From Callaeas wilsoni (Eukaryota > Chordata > Aves > Passeriformes > Callaeidae), in the NCBI GenBank assembly GCA_013398955.1, contig VWPU01003242.1, positions 155,983 to 219,982 of the forward strand: a DNA stretch of 64,000 nucleotides, given 5' to 3'. Made by a program: the position numbers and the translations under genes. The notes below the pieces were generated by a model. That model saw nothing but the letters and a program-made list of their open reading frames with translations. It searched no databases and was not told the DNA's origin. This document shows positions 27,868 to 40,400 of the stretch, in pieces; within the stretch, counting starts at the first letter, position 1; each line of letters begins with the position of its first letter.

Positions 27868-30119
27868 TAATTTGTATTTATTTTACACTGAAAAAGTGCT
27901 AAAATAATCCAACAACTGTCACTGCTAGAGATGAGGCTAAATGAAACGGTATTACTTATATGGCATCAAATCTTTATGAGACTCTGGTCCAAGAGCTTCA
28001 GAACTCTTAGCAAAAAAATTATCACTTGTTGGCAAAAAAAGTTCCAAATGCTTCGAATTTAATTTTTCAATAAATTGAAAAGGAAATAGAAGAAAAAATC
28101 CCAATAACCCTGCAAAGTATTGTATAATTGTAGTGCAAAAGACTGTATAATTTAAATTTCAGTACTGTGTATAGAAAATACATATATTTATACATACTTT
28201 CATGGCAAAATTTTAAGGTTCCTTAGACTCAAAGATGACTCTGATGAATCTGTCAGTATTCCACATGTGCATTATTGCCTCATATTTGGAAAAACAAAAA
28301 GCTGTACAAGTTCAGCCCTGTATTTTGTGAGTCTGGCTGCATAGTCAGAAACAGAAATATTGCACTCAAGACCATGCCTACAAAAATGCACATTTAATAA
28401 GGCCATTATATTCAAGATTGTAATGGGACTTGAATTACATGAAGAATCAAATATAATAGACCTAGGAAAGTCGTATTGCAAAAGATGTACTCAAAACAGC
28501 AGTGTTCCAGTAATTTAATAACTGGGGTTTTTTTCCATGAAATGGCAATCTCTCAAACTGGTTTTATGCATAGGGCCAGACAACATGATGTGTATGTACA
28601 CATTCATTCTCACAATGAGTTTTTTCACTATTTTTTAGAATTTAACCATTACCCCAGAATTTGACAGTTGGCTTCTACTCAAGTTCTGTCAATAAGGTTC
28701 AAGTTGCCATCAGCTTTAATCCACTTCCATGCATGATGAGGGGGAAAAAGATTTGACTTTCAGTTATTTAAATATTTACCATCATGCAAGACATAATTCT
28801 TAACTCAGAAAGTGTAGCAAAGACATAATTGAACCTGTACTGGACTACTCCCCAGTACGCTGTTTCAGAGCTAGATCACATTAAGAATATCAGTTTAGTT
28901 GATCTGAATGAATGGCAGAGCAAACAATCAATTTAACACAATTCAAGGAATGATACAGATTTAGAAATTAGCTGCCCACATCCCATGGCAAATAGAAAGA
29001 AGCTACCCTTTAATCAAAGTGGGGTAAACTACCTTGAAATTACAGTAGGGTAACTGCATTCACACCAGTCACTACCTTGGAGTAGCAGGTGTGCTGTAAA
29101 TCTGCTTTGTAGTTATTTACTCCTTTAGCCATACCAAAGTTACTGAGTCAGTCAGCATTTTGGCTTGGTTAAGGGTAGTGGCAGTTGTCCAAGAAGGAAG
29201 GGTAGATCACCATCCCTCTTCCCCATGCCACACTACATAAATATGCAGCTATGCAAATGCAAAAAGCATCATTACAAAGGCTGGAAGAATCACAACATAC
29301 AGCAGATAAGAAACTTCATGGTTACATGCATTTCAGTTCAGCAGAGACAGTTTTTCACAATTCTATATTCTGCCCAAAAATCCACAGTGGTGGTGATTAG
29401 GGATGAACCACCTTCCAGCTGAACCAAGTCCAGCAAAAGGAATTACTTTTAAATACAACAGACTATATCCAACTCTTTTCCCTAGGACCTGTTTTTTGGG
29501 TTTAAATTTTTTTTTGTATAGAGACAAGACAAACCTGAGCCACAGAAGATGTGACCTGCTTGCACATTATAAACAGATGAATGGATGACTGCGATGCAAA
29601 AATCTATTAAAGGTGTCACTCACGTTACACTTACAGTTCCATGTACTCTTCCTGCACCAGTGGTGCCACTTGCCAGACAGATGTTTGCTGCTACCTCTGG
29701 ATATGTTTTTGACCAGAGCTGGGGGGGAATGCATTTGGACAATAACAATGCAGCTCTTGCAGTGATGGCCAAGGAACACAGTAATTCAGGATATAGTTTC
29801 TAATTCCACCCATCTTCTACTCATTGCATGCTAAGCAGCTCAAAATGTATCTCTTAGTAATCACATTATTCAGAAGGAGTATAAATCTTTCCCTATTTTC
29901 TTCACAAAAAGGAATGGTAAAAAGTCCTTTATGTAACATGTAAATGAAAATCCATCTAAAAGGTTCTACTTATTTTAGCAGTTTTGACTTAAAATGGTGG
30001 CCTGTCTGTCAGCAATACTTTGTCTGCAAGTGTCTAACAAATAGAGTTTTGACAGGTATCAAGCAAGAGCAACATTTTCAACGTTTTATGTTTGCTGTAT
30101 TTAGTACTTTTCAATAAAT

Positions 30120-30167
30120 TTCTCTCTCCCAATAAAGTGATGATTCTCTCTCCCAATAAAGTGATGG
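30120..30167 (+). repeat. 24-bp tandem duplication
   Basis: TTCTCTCTCCCAATAAAGTG plus four bases is repeated twice in direct succession (30120-30143 and 30144-30167), identical except for the last base. It lies about 1 kb past the ELOVL4 stop and may be within its 3' UTR. Confidence 0.9.
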
Positions 30168-30776
30168 TCCTGTAGTTAGCATGACTACCCATGCACACAA
30201 CATTTCTAAATGGAATTACATGCTGTTTTCTCTCCACCATAGCAGTATCTTACCATTTTGAGTATCGGTCAGCGCCACAGATTTAATGCAGGTCACGGAC
30301 AACAAGCAGCAGGCCTATTTTTACTGCTTGCTTCAACCAATATATTCGCACATATTTATACATTCTTAAAATGTATTCTTGACTTGGCTCTACTAAAAGT
30401 ACCACTCCAAAATTTCGGTTTACATTAAAATGATGACTTGATCAAAGGATACCACCTAAAATCCCTTTTACTCCCAAAGGGAAACATACGTTCTCCTGCA
30501 TTAGTATTAATGGATATTTAGATTAGAGGACTCCATATTTCAGAAACCAGTTATTTAATGCTCAATATTCTTTTCAGCAGATGAAGAGGTAGGTATATTT
30601 CCACACAAGAAAAAATAATAAAACAAAAACCAAACTGTAACAGATACTCAATTAAATCAAGTAATGTCTGAAAAATCAAACACTGTTCTGACAGCACATA
30701 TTTTGTCTGAAGGTACTCTCCAACGAGGACAAGAAAAGTTGCACATTCTGATTAGATAATACATCATAATTTGAAA

Positions 30777-31178
30777 TTTAATAATTTTCTGGAAAGAAAG
30801 CACAAGTATTCAAATTCTACTTCCTTCCCCTCCTCCCACCCCCCCAAGAAATGTGGGTGCCAACAAAACTGCCTGTATCAATGGTAGTATTAACTTTTGG
30901 ACTGCTAAATATGGAATCAACTGCAATTCTTCCTTACATTCACCAACACCAGCAGTCTACAAGTTTACACAGAGACCATATGCATGATAATTACATAATT
31001 ACAATAGAAATTCAACTTTAGTGTTGTTCTTAAAACAATCTTCATAAATAATGAAAATATCTGTGTTCTAGCTCTTCAGTAACCTAAGGTTAATTGGTAC
31101 AGATAGTGTTTTTTTCTTCCTTTTATAAACCAAACTGGAGGTTCCTCACTGCCAACAAAGGTTAAGGCCTGGATCAAG
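30777..31178 (-). other. ELOVL4 3' UTR, minimum extent
   Basis: This is the sequence directly after the stop codon. The first polyadenylation-like hexamer on the minus strand is ATTAAA at 30782-30777, with T/G-rich sequence after it. Further candidates are ATTAAA at 30559-30554 and 29014-29009, and canonical AATAAA at 27882-27877 and 27591-27586. I cannot tell which is used. The UTR may extend to about 29 kb or further. Confidence 0.4.
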
Positions 31179-31454
31179 TTACTCTCCTTTTGCTTTTCCC
31201 TTTTTCTGCTTTTTTCCATTTTCCACCACTGCATTATTTTCTGGTTTGCTTACTCCATTTGCAACAGCACCATTTGCTATTTTGCCATTCTTTACAGGTT
31301 CCTTGGGCAGCTTATATGTCCGATAGTAGAAGTTACCAAACAGGAAAATGAAGGTGACAGCATAGAAAATAACACCCCAGTGCATCCATTTAGGGAAAGG
31401 ACAATCAATATAAATAGACAAGGCTGTGTGGCCAATAGTCACATGGAACTGCAC
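31179..31454 (-). CDS. ELOVL4: ELOVL4 terminal coding exon 6 with ER-retrieval tail (residues 224-314)
   Basis: Acceptor TGTCTTGCAG|GTGCAGTTCC in phase 0; stop TAA at 31181-31179. It encodes [22 protein letters not shown], the last membrane segment (about [14 protein letters not shown]) and a basic cytosolic tail rich in Asn, Gly and Lys that ends [12 protein letters not shown]. Lys310 and Lys312 form the KXKXX retrieval signal; the final residue is Glu where mammals have Asp. It has 91 residues, the same as the human exon from memory. The tail between residues about 270 and 300 is diverged, as usual for this segment. Confidence 0.93.
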   Translation of the reverse strand: MQFHVTIGHTALSIYIDCPFPKWMHWGVIFYAVTFIFLFGNFYYRTYKLPKEPVKNGKIANGAVANGVSKPENNAVVENGKKQKKGKAKGE

Positions 31455-34400
31455 CTGCAAGACAGAAAATATAGAATCAAAAAAGTCTGGATATATTCTG
31501 TAGGTCTGAGTTCATACATTTATACCAATTCATTAAGTAATGAAAACTGCTGAACTGGGAGGTGGTAGGGAAGCTGTATTTGGCTGTTACATTCATGCAG
31601 GCACATCTATGTTTGACCAGGAACATGAAATTTCTTGTAGTATCTGGCATCAGGTTTCAGAAACAGGAAAATGATAAGATAATAAGAGATCTGGATTTTC
31701 TCTACATTTTGAACATATTTTTGTAATTCAGTTGAAACAACCAGCAAGGAAGCATTAGACTTTAACTCTCACAACTCTTATCTATGCAGCATATTTTTTT
31801 TCAAAGTTGAATAAATGCTTCCATCTCCAGGAAGTATTCTAACTTGAGGAGTGTCTGACAGAGAAGAACTTTTGGAAGGAGCAGCATCTGTTCCAAAGCT
31901 CTGCAAATGCAAATCGACTCAGAGGCAGCACCTTTTATCTCAAAAGGAGAAATTTTACTTACCAATTGCAATATGGTCAAATATCGTTTCCACCACAGGT
32001 ATTTCTGAAATTTAGGGCCACAAGCTGCTAATCCATAATACATGTACATAATGACATGAATAAATGCATTCATTTGAGCTCCGAAAAAAGCTGTCCAGGA
32101 ACAGAAGGGAAGATCATCATGTAATTTTGGAAAAAAGAGGATTATTTTCTACTATTATTCATATAATTATTTTTAATGATAAAAATTACAAAGCCCAGGA
32201 CATGTCAGGATTCCATCTTGAAAATATCAAAAAGTATAGTACAGACCTGGCTGTCAACATCTGCTGACACAAACAGATGTTAATGCAAGTAGTGTGTCAC
32301 ATCTTCCATGGAACTACTTATGCCAAAGCTTTTTATAAGATTTTTGTTGAACAGACATAAATGACATGTATTCCACATTAGTTGTGGAATAATGTGGAAT
32401 AAGTAGTGTAACTGCAATTGTTTTTCTAAAGGATTATTAAAAGCTTTATTTGACAATATAAACTACAAAGTACCAGGCTCTGAACTCAAATCTTTTAAAT
32501 TGTATTTAAATGCAAAAGGTTCACTTCTCAGCAAGAAGTCAAGAAACTCACATGGAAGTCTGATTAAATAGGCAAAAAAACTCTGTACAAAGCAAAACTT
32601 GACTTGTGTTTGTAAGAACTTTAAGGCATTGCCAGGTGAGTTTGTCTAAATTAATCATCTTTAGTTTCTTTATTTACAATTTAAAATATCCAGCACTCTT
32701 AAATACGTCAGTGTATAGTATAACATTTTCCAGAATGATCCAGGTTAGATCCATGTTGACAGTTTAATTTGCATTAAGATCTTTTTGCTTTGTCAGGATC
32801 AGCAGCCATTTAACAGAAACAGGTTCTATCATGTTAAGGTAGTCTTATACTGACAGAGAGGCTCAAAAATGCTCTAATGTATAAGATTAGGGCAATACAG
32901 ACAATAGCTGCTGACATCAAACAGCTCAGATGCCCGTATGGTCTGGGCCCAGTTGTTATAATAGGGTCTAGTTTATAAAAGACCTGTCTATGTAAGCAAT
33001 GTGCTGACATAGAAAATGGAAGAACACAGATCTATCCACATTTATTTAGTCGTGCTACATAAATGCAGAAAAGCAACTGCTGCTTTTCCTTTTGCAGGCT
33101 CTAGAAACTAAGAGCCAGTGCTAGAATACCAAAACTTAAAAGAAATTTGGAAATTGTTGCAACTGTTGTATTAAAAACTGCTGATATTTAGCATGAAAAT
33201 TCTGAAAAGGCAAGAAAGGAGAAGCCCTTTTGAGATATCCAGGCAATTTTAAGCAAGACTACAAGTAACCACCCAGTCTCCAATAAATGTATTATATAGG
33301 TGCAGTTGCAAATAAAAATCATGAAATGTCTGTTTGAGTACCTGCTTCCTGCCTATTACATGACAGAAATTAAAAGGCAGTCACAGATGCTAAATTTGCA
33401 TATTTCTTCTTTGCAATGTAAGTGGCCACTCAGTATGAAATATCTATAGTAAATGGGAGCATAAACCCCCCATGCATTAAGTATTAGTGTGGTTCAGAAA
33501 AGACCAAAAACAAAACACCAAACCCAAAATATTAGTTTGGTGCTCATAATATGGTGTTTTGTGTTTACTGTATGGTATTTTCAGTGTCGTAAGCCTACAA
33601 AGCACACATCAAACAAAACAGGGCATTTTCCCTGCACCCTCAGCTCTGCCGAGCTTTCAATTTGAGAGCGACAAGGCTAAATAATTGGAACAAGAGTACA
33701 ATGTAGGCAATGAAGGGTGTGGCAAGTGCAATAAATAATAATAAAATTATTTGAGGGAGGCTTTAGAAAGGAAGCAAGGAGAAAAAAAGGCTGATAATGA
33801 ATTCAGACTTGTGTCATTATGAATACCTTTTAAAAGTGAATTGACAGATTTATTGGCTCACCTCCAAGGGAAGGTTTCAGAATTTTATACACGCCTCTTT
33901 ATAAAAATAAAAGCAAACTCAAACTCATATACAATGCCAAAATAACATCTCCATTGACTTCATTAAATTTGCACACAGAATGTGGCCCACAATTAGATTT
34001 TGGAGCTCTCTGTATCTGCAAAAATTAAAGTTAGGCAAGATGCATACATCTTTCTGTTTCACACAGATACAGATACTTTCGAAGGCAGAACTTCAGGCTT
34101 GCAATTGATGCCCATGAGGAAAAGAAAAGAAGTTTTGCAATTCATTAGATTATTGCCCTACTATCTTTTCCTCCCCCATGTTTCCCACAGAGGGAGACTG
34201 TATGCATTAATAGACAGTTTTGTATATGATAAAGTCAAGTCTATTAAATTTTCTTCTATTGCTCCCAAACAATAATAATTCTCCCTTCTGCCCAGTCAAA
34301 AGCATATGAGAGAAAGGGAACTCACCTTGTCCACCTGCAACCCACTTAATACCAATCCACCACAAGGTGAACATGGTGAAATGGTGATAGACATGAAGGA

Positions 34401-37400
34401 AGCTAATTTGGTTAAATTTCTTCCTCAGGATGAAGAATACTGTATCCAAATATTCAATTCCTTTAGAGACGTAATACCACCATAAAGCAGCAGCTATCTG
34501 CAATGAAAAACAGAGAATACATAAGTTTTAGTGATTCCAAGCTGAATGGAATAAAGTTCTCACCATCTATCTGCTGTAAGAGAAGGATACCTCTTCCCTC
34601 TCTAAATCCTGGTTAAATGTTGTGGTGGAGTCAAACATCTGATGGTATGAGAACAACAAAAAAATAACTCCTTTCATCTATTCTGGACATGGAAGAAGAT
34701 TATGGAAGAAGATTATTCTGAGCCTACTGCTCACAAATCACATCTGTAAAAAAGAGCTGATATAGTTAAAAGCTTGGCCATATCTGAACAGTTTACCAGT
34801 TAAACACGGGAAGTTTGTGTCCTGATTCTCTCCTAAGCTTTGCAGAAGAAGACTCCCACAAGGCTTCCCCTTCTAACGAGGCAACACTTTGATGTGATCA
34901 GAACAGTGAGGCAGATACATCACGATAAAATGAAGTTGCAAAGGTTGAAACCTTCAGTACCACAGGCATATGGGTGGAAAGATACCAAAGTTAGGCGCAG
35001 TACAGATTTCACATTCCTTATAGCAATATTCCCTCGGCTTCTTCTGGCCTGCTTAGTAACACCCTCTGTAAAGCAGCATTCCCCCACTGGCTCTCTGCCA
35101 TTCAGGGAGTAGAAAAAAGAGACCACAGGAGCCATAAAAACTGAACAGATATAACCCATCTACCCAACAGGGCAGTGCTACACACCCTAAATTCTTTTTC
35201 TAATCCACCCATCACAGCGAATCTTGCCCAGGATGCAACATAAACAGGGCTTCCTTCTGAAATCAGGATATTGTTAAAACAAGTAAAGCCCAGAAGCTCT
35301 GTGTAGCAATATGCTAATGCTATGATATGGGAGTATGGTGGTGGTAGGGACTCCCTCCCAGATCCCAAAACATAGCAACAAGTCTAGTTTTGGCGTTGTA
35401 AGTCATCTAGCTTGTTATGCAAGGGTGGGACCAGATGGTGACTCACACAGAGAGTGAAAAAAAAAGAGTTGGAATTGGTACCACCAGCAAGGAGAGCAGG
35501 CAATGTCACAACACACCTATTTGTAAGAAGTTCGCCTTGTCTTTCAGGACTCAGTTGATGGTAAACCAGACTTTCTTAACTTAACATGGTGTGAAATAAC
35601 CCCACCACCCCCTCAGTCCCCAGAGAAGACAGAAGAAAAAAGAGTTAACACAGAGTAGCTTCCCTCCCCAACTACACACATACTCTTAGGTGAGAGAAAG
35701 GGGAATCATAATGAGCTGTAGAGAGCAATGCTACAGCCCTGCACGGTGTTTTCCTCCAGCTCTACAAACCAGTGGGAAAGGACAACATCTCTCCACAGGT
35801 GAAGTTTGTCACAGCCATAACTGGTCTGGTGAACAGTTTCAGAGAAATTACAGCAGAAGCAAAAATGCAGCATAGGAGAAGAGTGCTGCATATCTGCATT
35901 GCAGGCTCTGCAGTTTCCCAAAGGGACTGCACATCTTAGAGTTGCCAAACTGCAGCCTTCTATGCATCCATTAATGAACACCCTTCTCACTCTGGATGTG
36001 ATTTAGCCCACTTCAGGCCTCGGGAAGAGGAGGCAGATTTTTTCAGTTTTATATAAAGACATATTAATATCTAAAGCTGGAGAGAAGCTGAATGACAGAA
36101 GAGTGACTCTCACAGATCCTGGAGTTCCCAGACACACAGGCAAGCTGCAAGAATTATTTTTATATATATTTATATATATATATATATATAAAAAAAAGTA
36201 TATATTGCTCAATATCCAGTACTGCCTCTGGGACAGGCAGTCAGGTATTTAATAACACCCACATCAAGGTTTGTCTCACACCCAAAGCGTTAGCATAACA
36301 GTCCAGCATCTTTTGCAGGTCTTTGCTAAAGCTGCATCTCTTAAATAAATTAAGATAAGCATCTTTTCATTTCGTAAGTTAACAATAAACACTTTGGACT
36401 GTATATCCATAAAATGACAACCTAGCACTGCAATACATTAGCTCTTTGGAGGTCCTCCCTTCAAAGAAACTTTTAGAGAACCAGTAGGACAGTTACAAGC
36501 AAACTGCCATAAAATCTTTTATAAAGTAAATGGACATTTTTGTTAAAGAAATAGGGGAACAATAAGTCAAATAGCCAATAAGCAAATAGTCAATTTACTG
36601 TGACACAGAGCAGAATATAAGTGAACAAAAATCCTACAAAAATACTTCTGGTTTATGCCCAAGATGCCACAGGTTCAGTGTATGTTCTTGGACAAGTCAC
36701 ATAACACATCTCACTGCTCTTCTTTTGAATTCCACCTAGCAGAGAAAGCAATTGGAGTCCATGGGTAAAAATAATCTGAACTTTTGATCAAAATGCTTCC
36801 CATCGCTTAAGAAAAACAACAGGATTCTTTGAAGGATAATACCTGCTGATTTTGTGTTCCTGTAGATTTTTTTGCCTGTCAGCTTCTTTGCTCTCTTCCT
36901 ATCATCAAATTTTCTACCATTTACTCTCAAACCTGATAGGTTTTGTGTACTGATGATCTATTTCAGTACTTCCAGTGACTTCTGCAGATGTTTTCATCAT
37001 TAGCTTATAGAAAAAAATGAAAGAGATGTCAAGTCATTTGCCTGAGGCCATGCATAAAATCAGTAAAAAAGGGCAACAGTAGAGGAGAACAATATACTGA
37101 TACGCAAGCTATGTCAGGAGCAGGTGGCTACTATTAAACTTCTTTTGCAAAGCATTAGAAATCATGACCTAACAGTAGCCTTTGGACACGGTATGCAAGA
37201 AAGATTTAGTTGAAAAGAAAACATGCATTTAAAAAGCACATTCTTGTAATGAACAATACTAGTCGCAACCATATATTTTCTAGTAATGTTCATATGTACC
37301 AATCTAAGTCTGTTAAAACACCAGATGGCACAGAAAGATTACATTACAGCCTAGGATTAAGGGGGTCAACAAAAGGTCCAACCTCCTATCTTCTGCCTGC

Positions 37401-40400
37401 TGCAGGGTTTTTGAATGGAGGGCTGTTTTATTATAGGACTCTGTTTCTACATCATTCTTCCTTATTTTGGGTTGGAGACATTTATCCATTAAGGGATATG
37501 AAGGGACAGGTACTTCTTGGAAGGTCACAGCTAGGTGAAAAATTAAAGTGGCTTTTATGGTGAACTCTTTTCCCTCTTTGAGTTATAGAATTTTGTTTAC
37601 AGAACTTGTGAAGTCAAGTTCACTGAAGTTTAAAGTAAATTATGTCTTTTTGGTAAGAGGAAACCACTCAAGCTCTACACATAAATACAAACAATGTAGA
37701 TTACAATTACAGTACAGAAAACAACCACTGCTCGGCTTCATAATTAAAATCAGCACACTTAAAATAAGAACAAATTCACACAGCCCCATATTGCCAATTC
37801 TTCAGAAATGCTAATAAAATAAATTAACTTTGACCTGGGAAACAAGCACACACAAACGTAAGCAGAGGGGAGAAATGACTACTTACAGATACCAGCATAC
37901 ATTAAGTTAGACAGCGTTATGAAATCGTTCACTTCAAATACTGAAGCTCCCAAAGGAGTACTACAAAGCATAGATTTAACATCTCAGCCCTCTGCATTTA
38001 TTATTTTGACTCTCAAGCGATAACCAAAAAGTTTTTCAAAGATACATCTGTAGATCCCTCTAAATACTTTCTTAGAGGTTTGTTCCCCCTTTTCCTTCTT
38101 GTCTACTATAAACACTTTATTTTTATTCATAATAAAACCACTCAACTTCCTGCCAGCAGTCAGTAAGGTGGTCACCTCCTACATACATCAGGTAAGTCCT
38201 TCACAAAAGAGTTTATTTCTGCAAATGTTTCTGCAACTGTGGAATTTAATTTTCATTCCTGCTTGCTCCAGTTGTCCATTGTTTCTTGTAGAACAGCTAT
38301 GGGAGCCCGAATTAGATTAACAAGTGTAGGTAGGTTCAAAATAGTAAGCAGGAGGACCAGCTTCTTCACATTTTGTGTAAACTACCTACACAATTAATCA
38401 TCAGTGAGAGCCAGAAGACTGATAAAGTTGAAAAAAATATACAGACAAATACATGGAAAAATATCTCCTTAAAAACTGACAAAATCAAAGAGGCTATGTC
38501 TGATTTAAGAGGTCTCTGAGCTACAGGTTGCTGTGTTGCTAAACCACATGCCCTTACACTGTTCCCTTATAATCACTGGCTTACTGTCTTGATACATGAT
38601 GTGGGTTGGAGAGGCAGGGAAAGACATTCTCTGGTATCTGGGATAGTCAAACTTTTTTTTTTTTTTTTGTGGCAGGCAGAAACTGTTTTCTGGGAGCTCT
38701 CCGTACTCCCTTGAAGGACAAAGGATGGATTCTTGACCCCTTACTTTGATCAAGAGCTTTAGACAAAAGAGGTCACTCAATGTGATGGCAATATCACAGC
38801 AGCACATTCCCAAAAAGCCAGAAACAGAGGCCCTAGCAAGGCTCCTATGTTGCCATTTAGACCACTATAAACAATTAGTTTCATATTTCTCAATATTTGT
38901 TCCAGATTTCAAAGCCCTGGACTAAAGTCATATATGAAGCTCTGCTTTTCAGAGCATGTTCCATAATGCCTTCTGGGCTCAGTGCGGTTTCCATGTGAGT
39001 TAGTCCCAGTCTTCTTTATCTGAGCAACACATGATTTATTTACTCAGTCTCTTGCAAATATCGTCACTGCATTTGTAATTGATTCTACTGTTGCAGTGCA
39101 GCATTTCTCTGCAGAGCAAACCCGGTGCCAATAAATGTGAGACTTTTAGTATCCAGATCTATTAAAAGGGTGTGAGAGATGTGCTAAAATACTTATCAAT
39201 TCTATACTCAAAACAGCAAAAACATTTTAGAATTGCTTTTGCAGGTTTATATTATGAAAAACGATGGTGAAAGAAATCTTGAGAAAGTTTGGATTTGGGT
39301 GTTTTGGGTTTTTTTGGTCTGACGGTGTCAAAAACCAGCATACCTTCTAAATGCAGAGTATGATATACTGTAAAGTAGGACAGAAATGTATCCCACATTC
39401 TCAGTTAGACAAAGTACACTTGTGGAAAGTGTAATTTTCTACTCACAACTTATTTACCTATACTGAGAATTCATTCAAAAGAACTATTAGAAAATGATCA
39501 AGATAAGATTCTTGACTGATAGCATACTATACAGTTGCTGCAGCAACTTGAGAGGACTCAATTTTCCCTCCTTCCTCGACTTCCTCAGTTGCAAACTGAA
39601 CATGCTACAACTTAAAACTTCAGGGATAAGTTTTATGCAAATCCACAAATCTGGGAAACAATTATAAAAAATTTTAAAACATATTAAAAAGTCAGGAAGT
39701 CAAAAGAGTATATATTGTTAGAGTAACCCTTCCTTTCTGGACATATTATATAGTATAAATACATTCTTCAGGTCATTTTGCCTTTATTTCATTGTATAAT
39801 AATGCTCTGCTTGTCATAGCAAACAAAACGGATGGTAATTCCTTTGAGCAGGTCTGACTTCTCCACTGCCTCCCATAAACAAGTGTACCTAAAAGTGAGG
39901 CTATGAAACAGAGTACTGCTTGTATTCAGCTAATATAAAAATTCTTTCAATATCTGCCTCACCAGTCTTCAATGTCATTCAGCTATGTACAAGGGCATTC
40001 TATTTTGCTTATTTATTAAAAACCCCAAACTTGTCAAACACTTGCTATACTTTGCTAGATCTTGTTCTTCAACAAAATTTTTAACAGAATCATTCTAGCG
40101 ACTGAAATAGTGAGAGCAAAGGTGGAAGATTGGCAGCTACCGTAAGGCCCATAAAAATCTATACACAGAGCTGTTCTGCAGTATCAGCCATTATAAATAA
40201 GGTGTAAGACTCAAACCTTTCATTCTCACTGCCACCCCTGCCACCTGCACAAGCCTTTGACTAACACTATCCATGAACAGCCACCTGACAGAGAAATATT
40301 TTTCAAACTACTATAAACATAATGCATTTAGACTATACCGTACTTTCACTGCATTTTCAGGAACGTGTCCTAATTTGTACACGAAACTTGCAAGAACAGC

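Larger units (their letters stand above)
27413..30776. other. ELOVL4 3' flank or distal 3' UTR
   Basis: AT-rich unique DNA with a TA/CA microsatellite and a 24-bp tandem duplication. It could be partly transcribed as a long ELOVL4 3' UTR. No coding feature seen. Confidence 0.5.

Noticed and set aside
1..31178. Search for the neighbouring gene SH3BGRL2 or other exons
   Set aside because: SH3BGRL2 is expected on this side from vertebrate synteny, but none of its recognisable peptides appear in any frame in this stretch.
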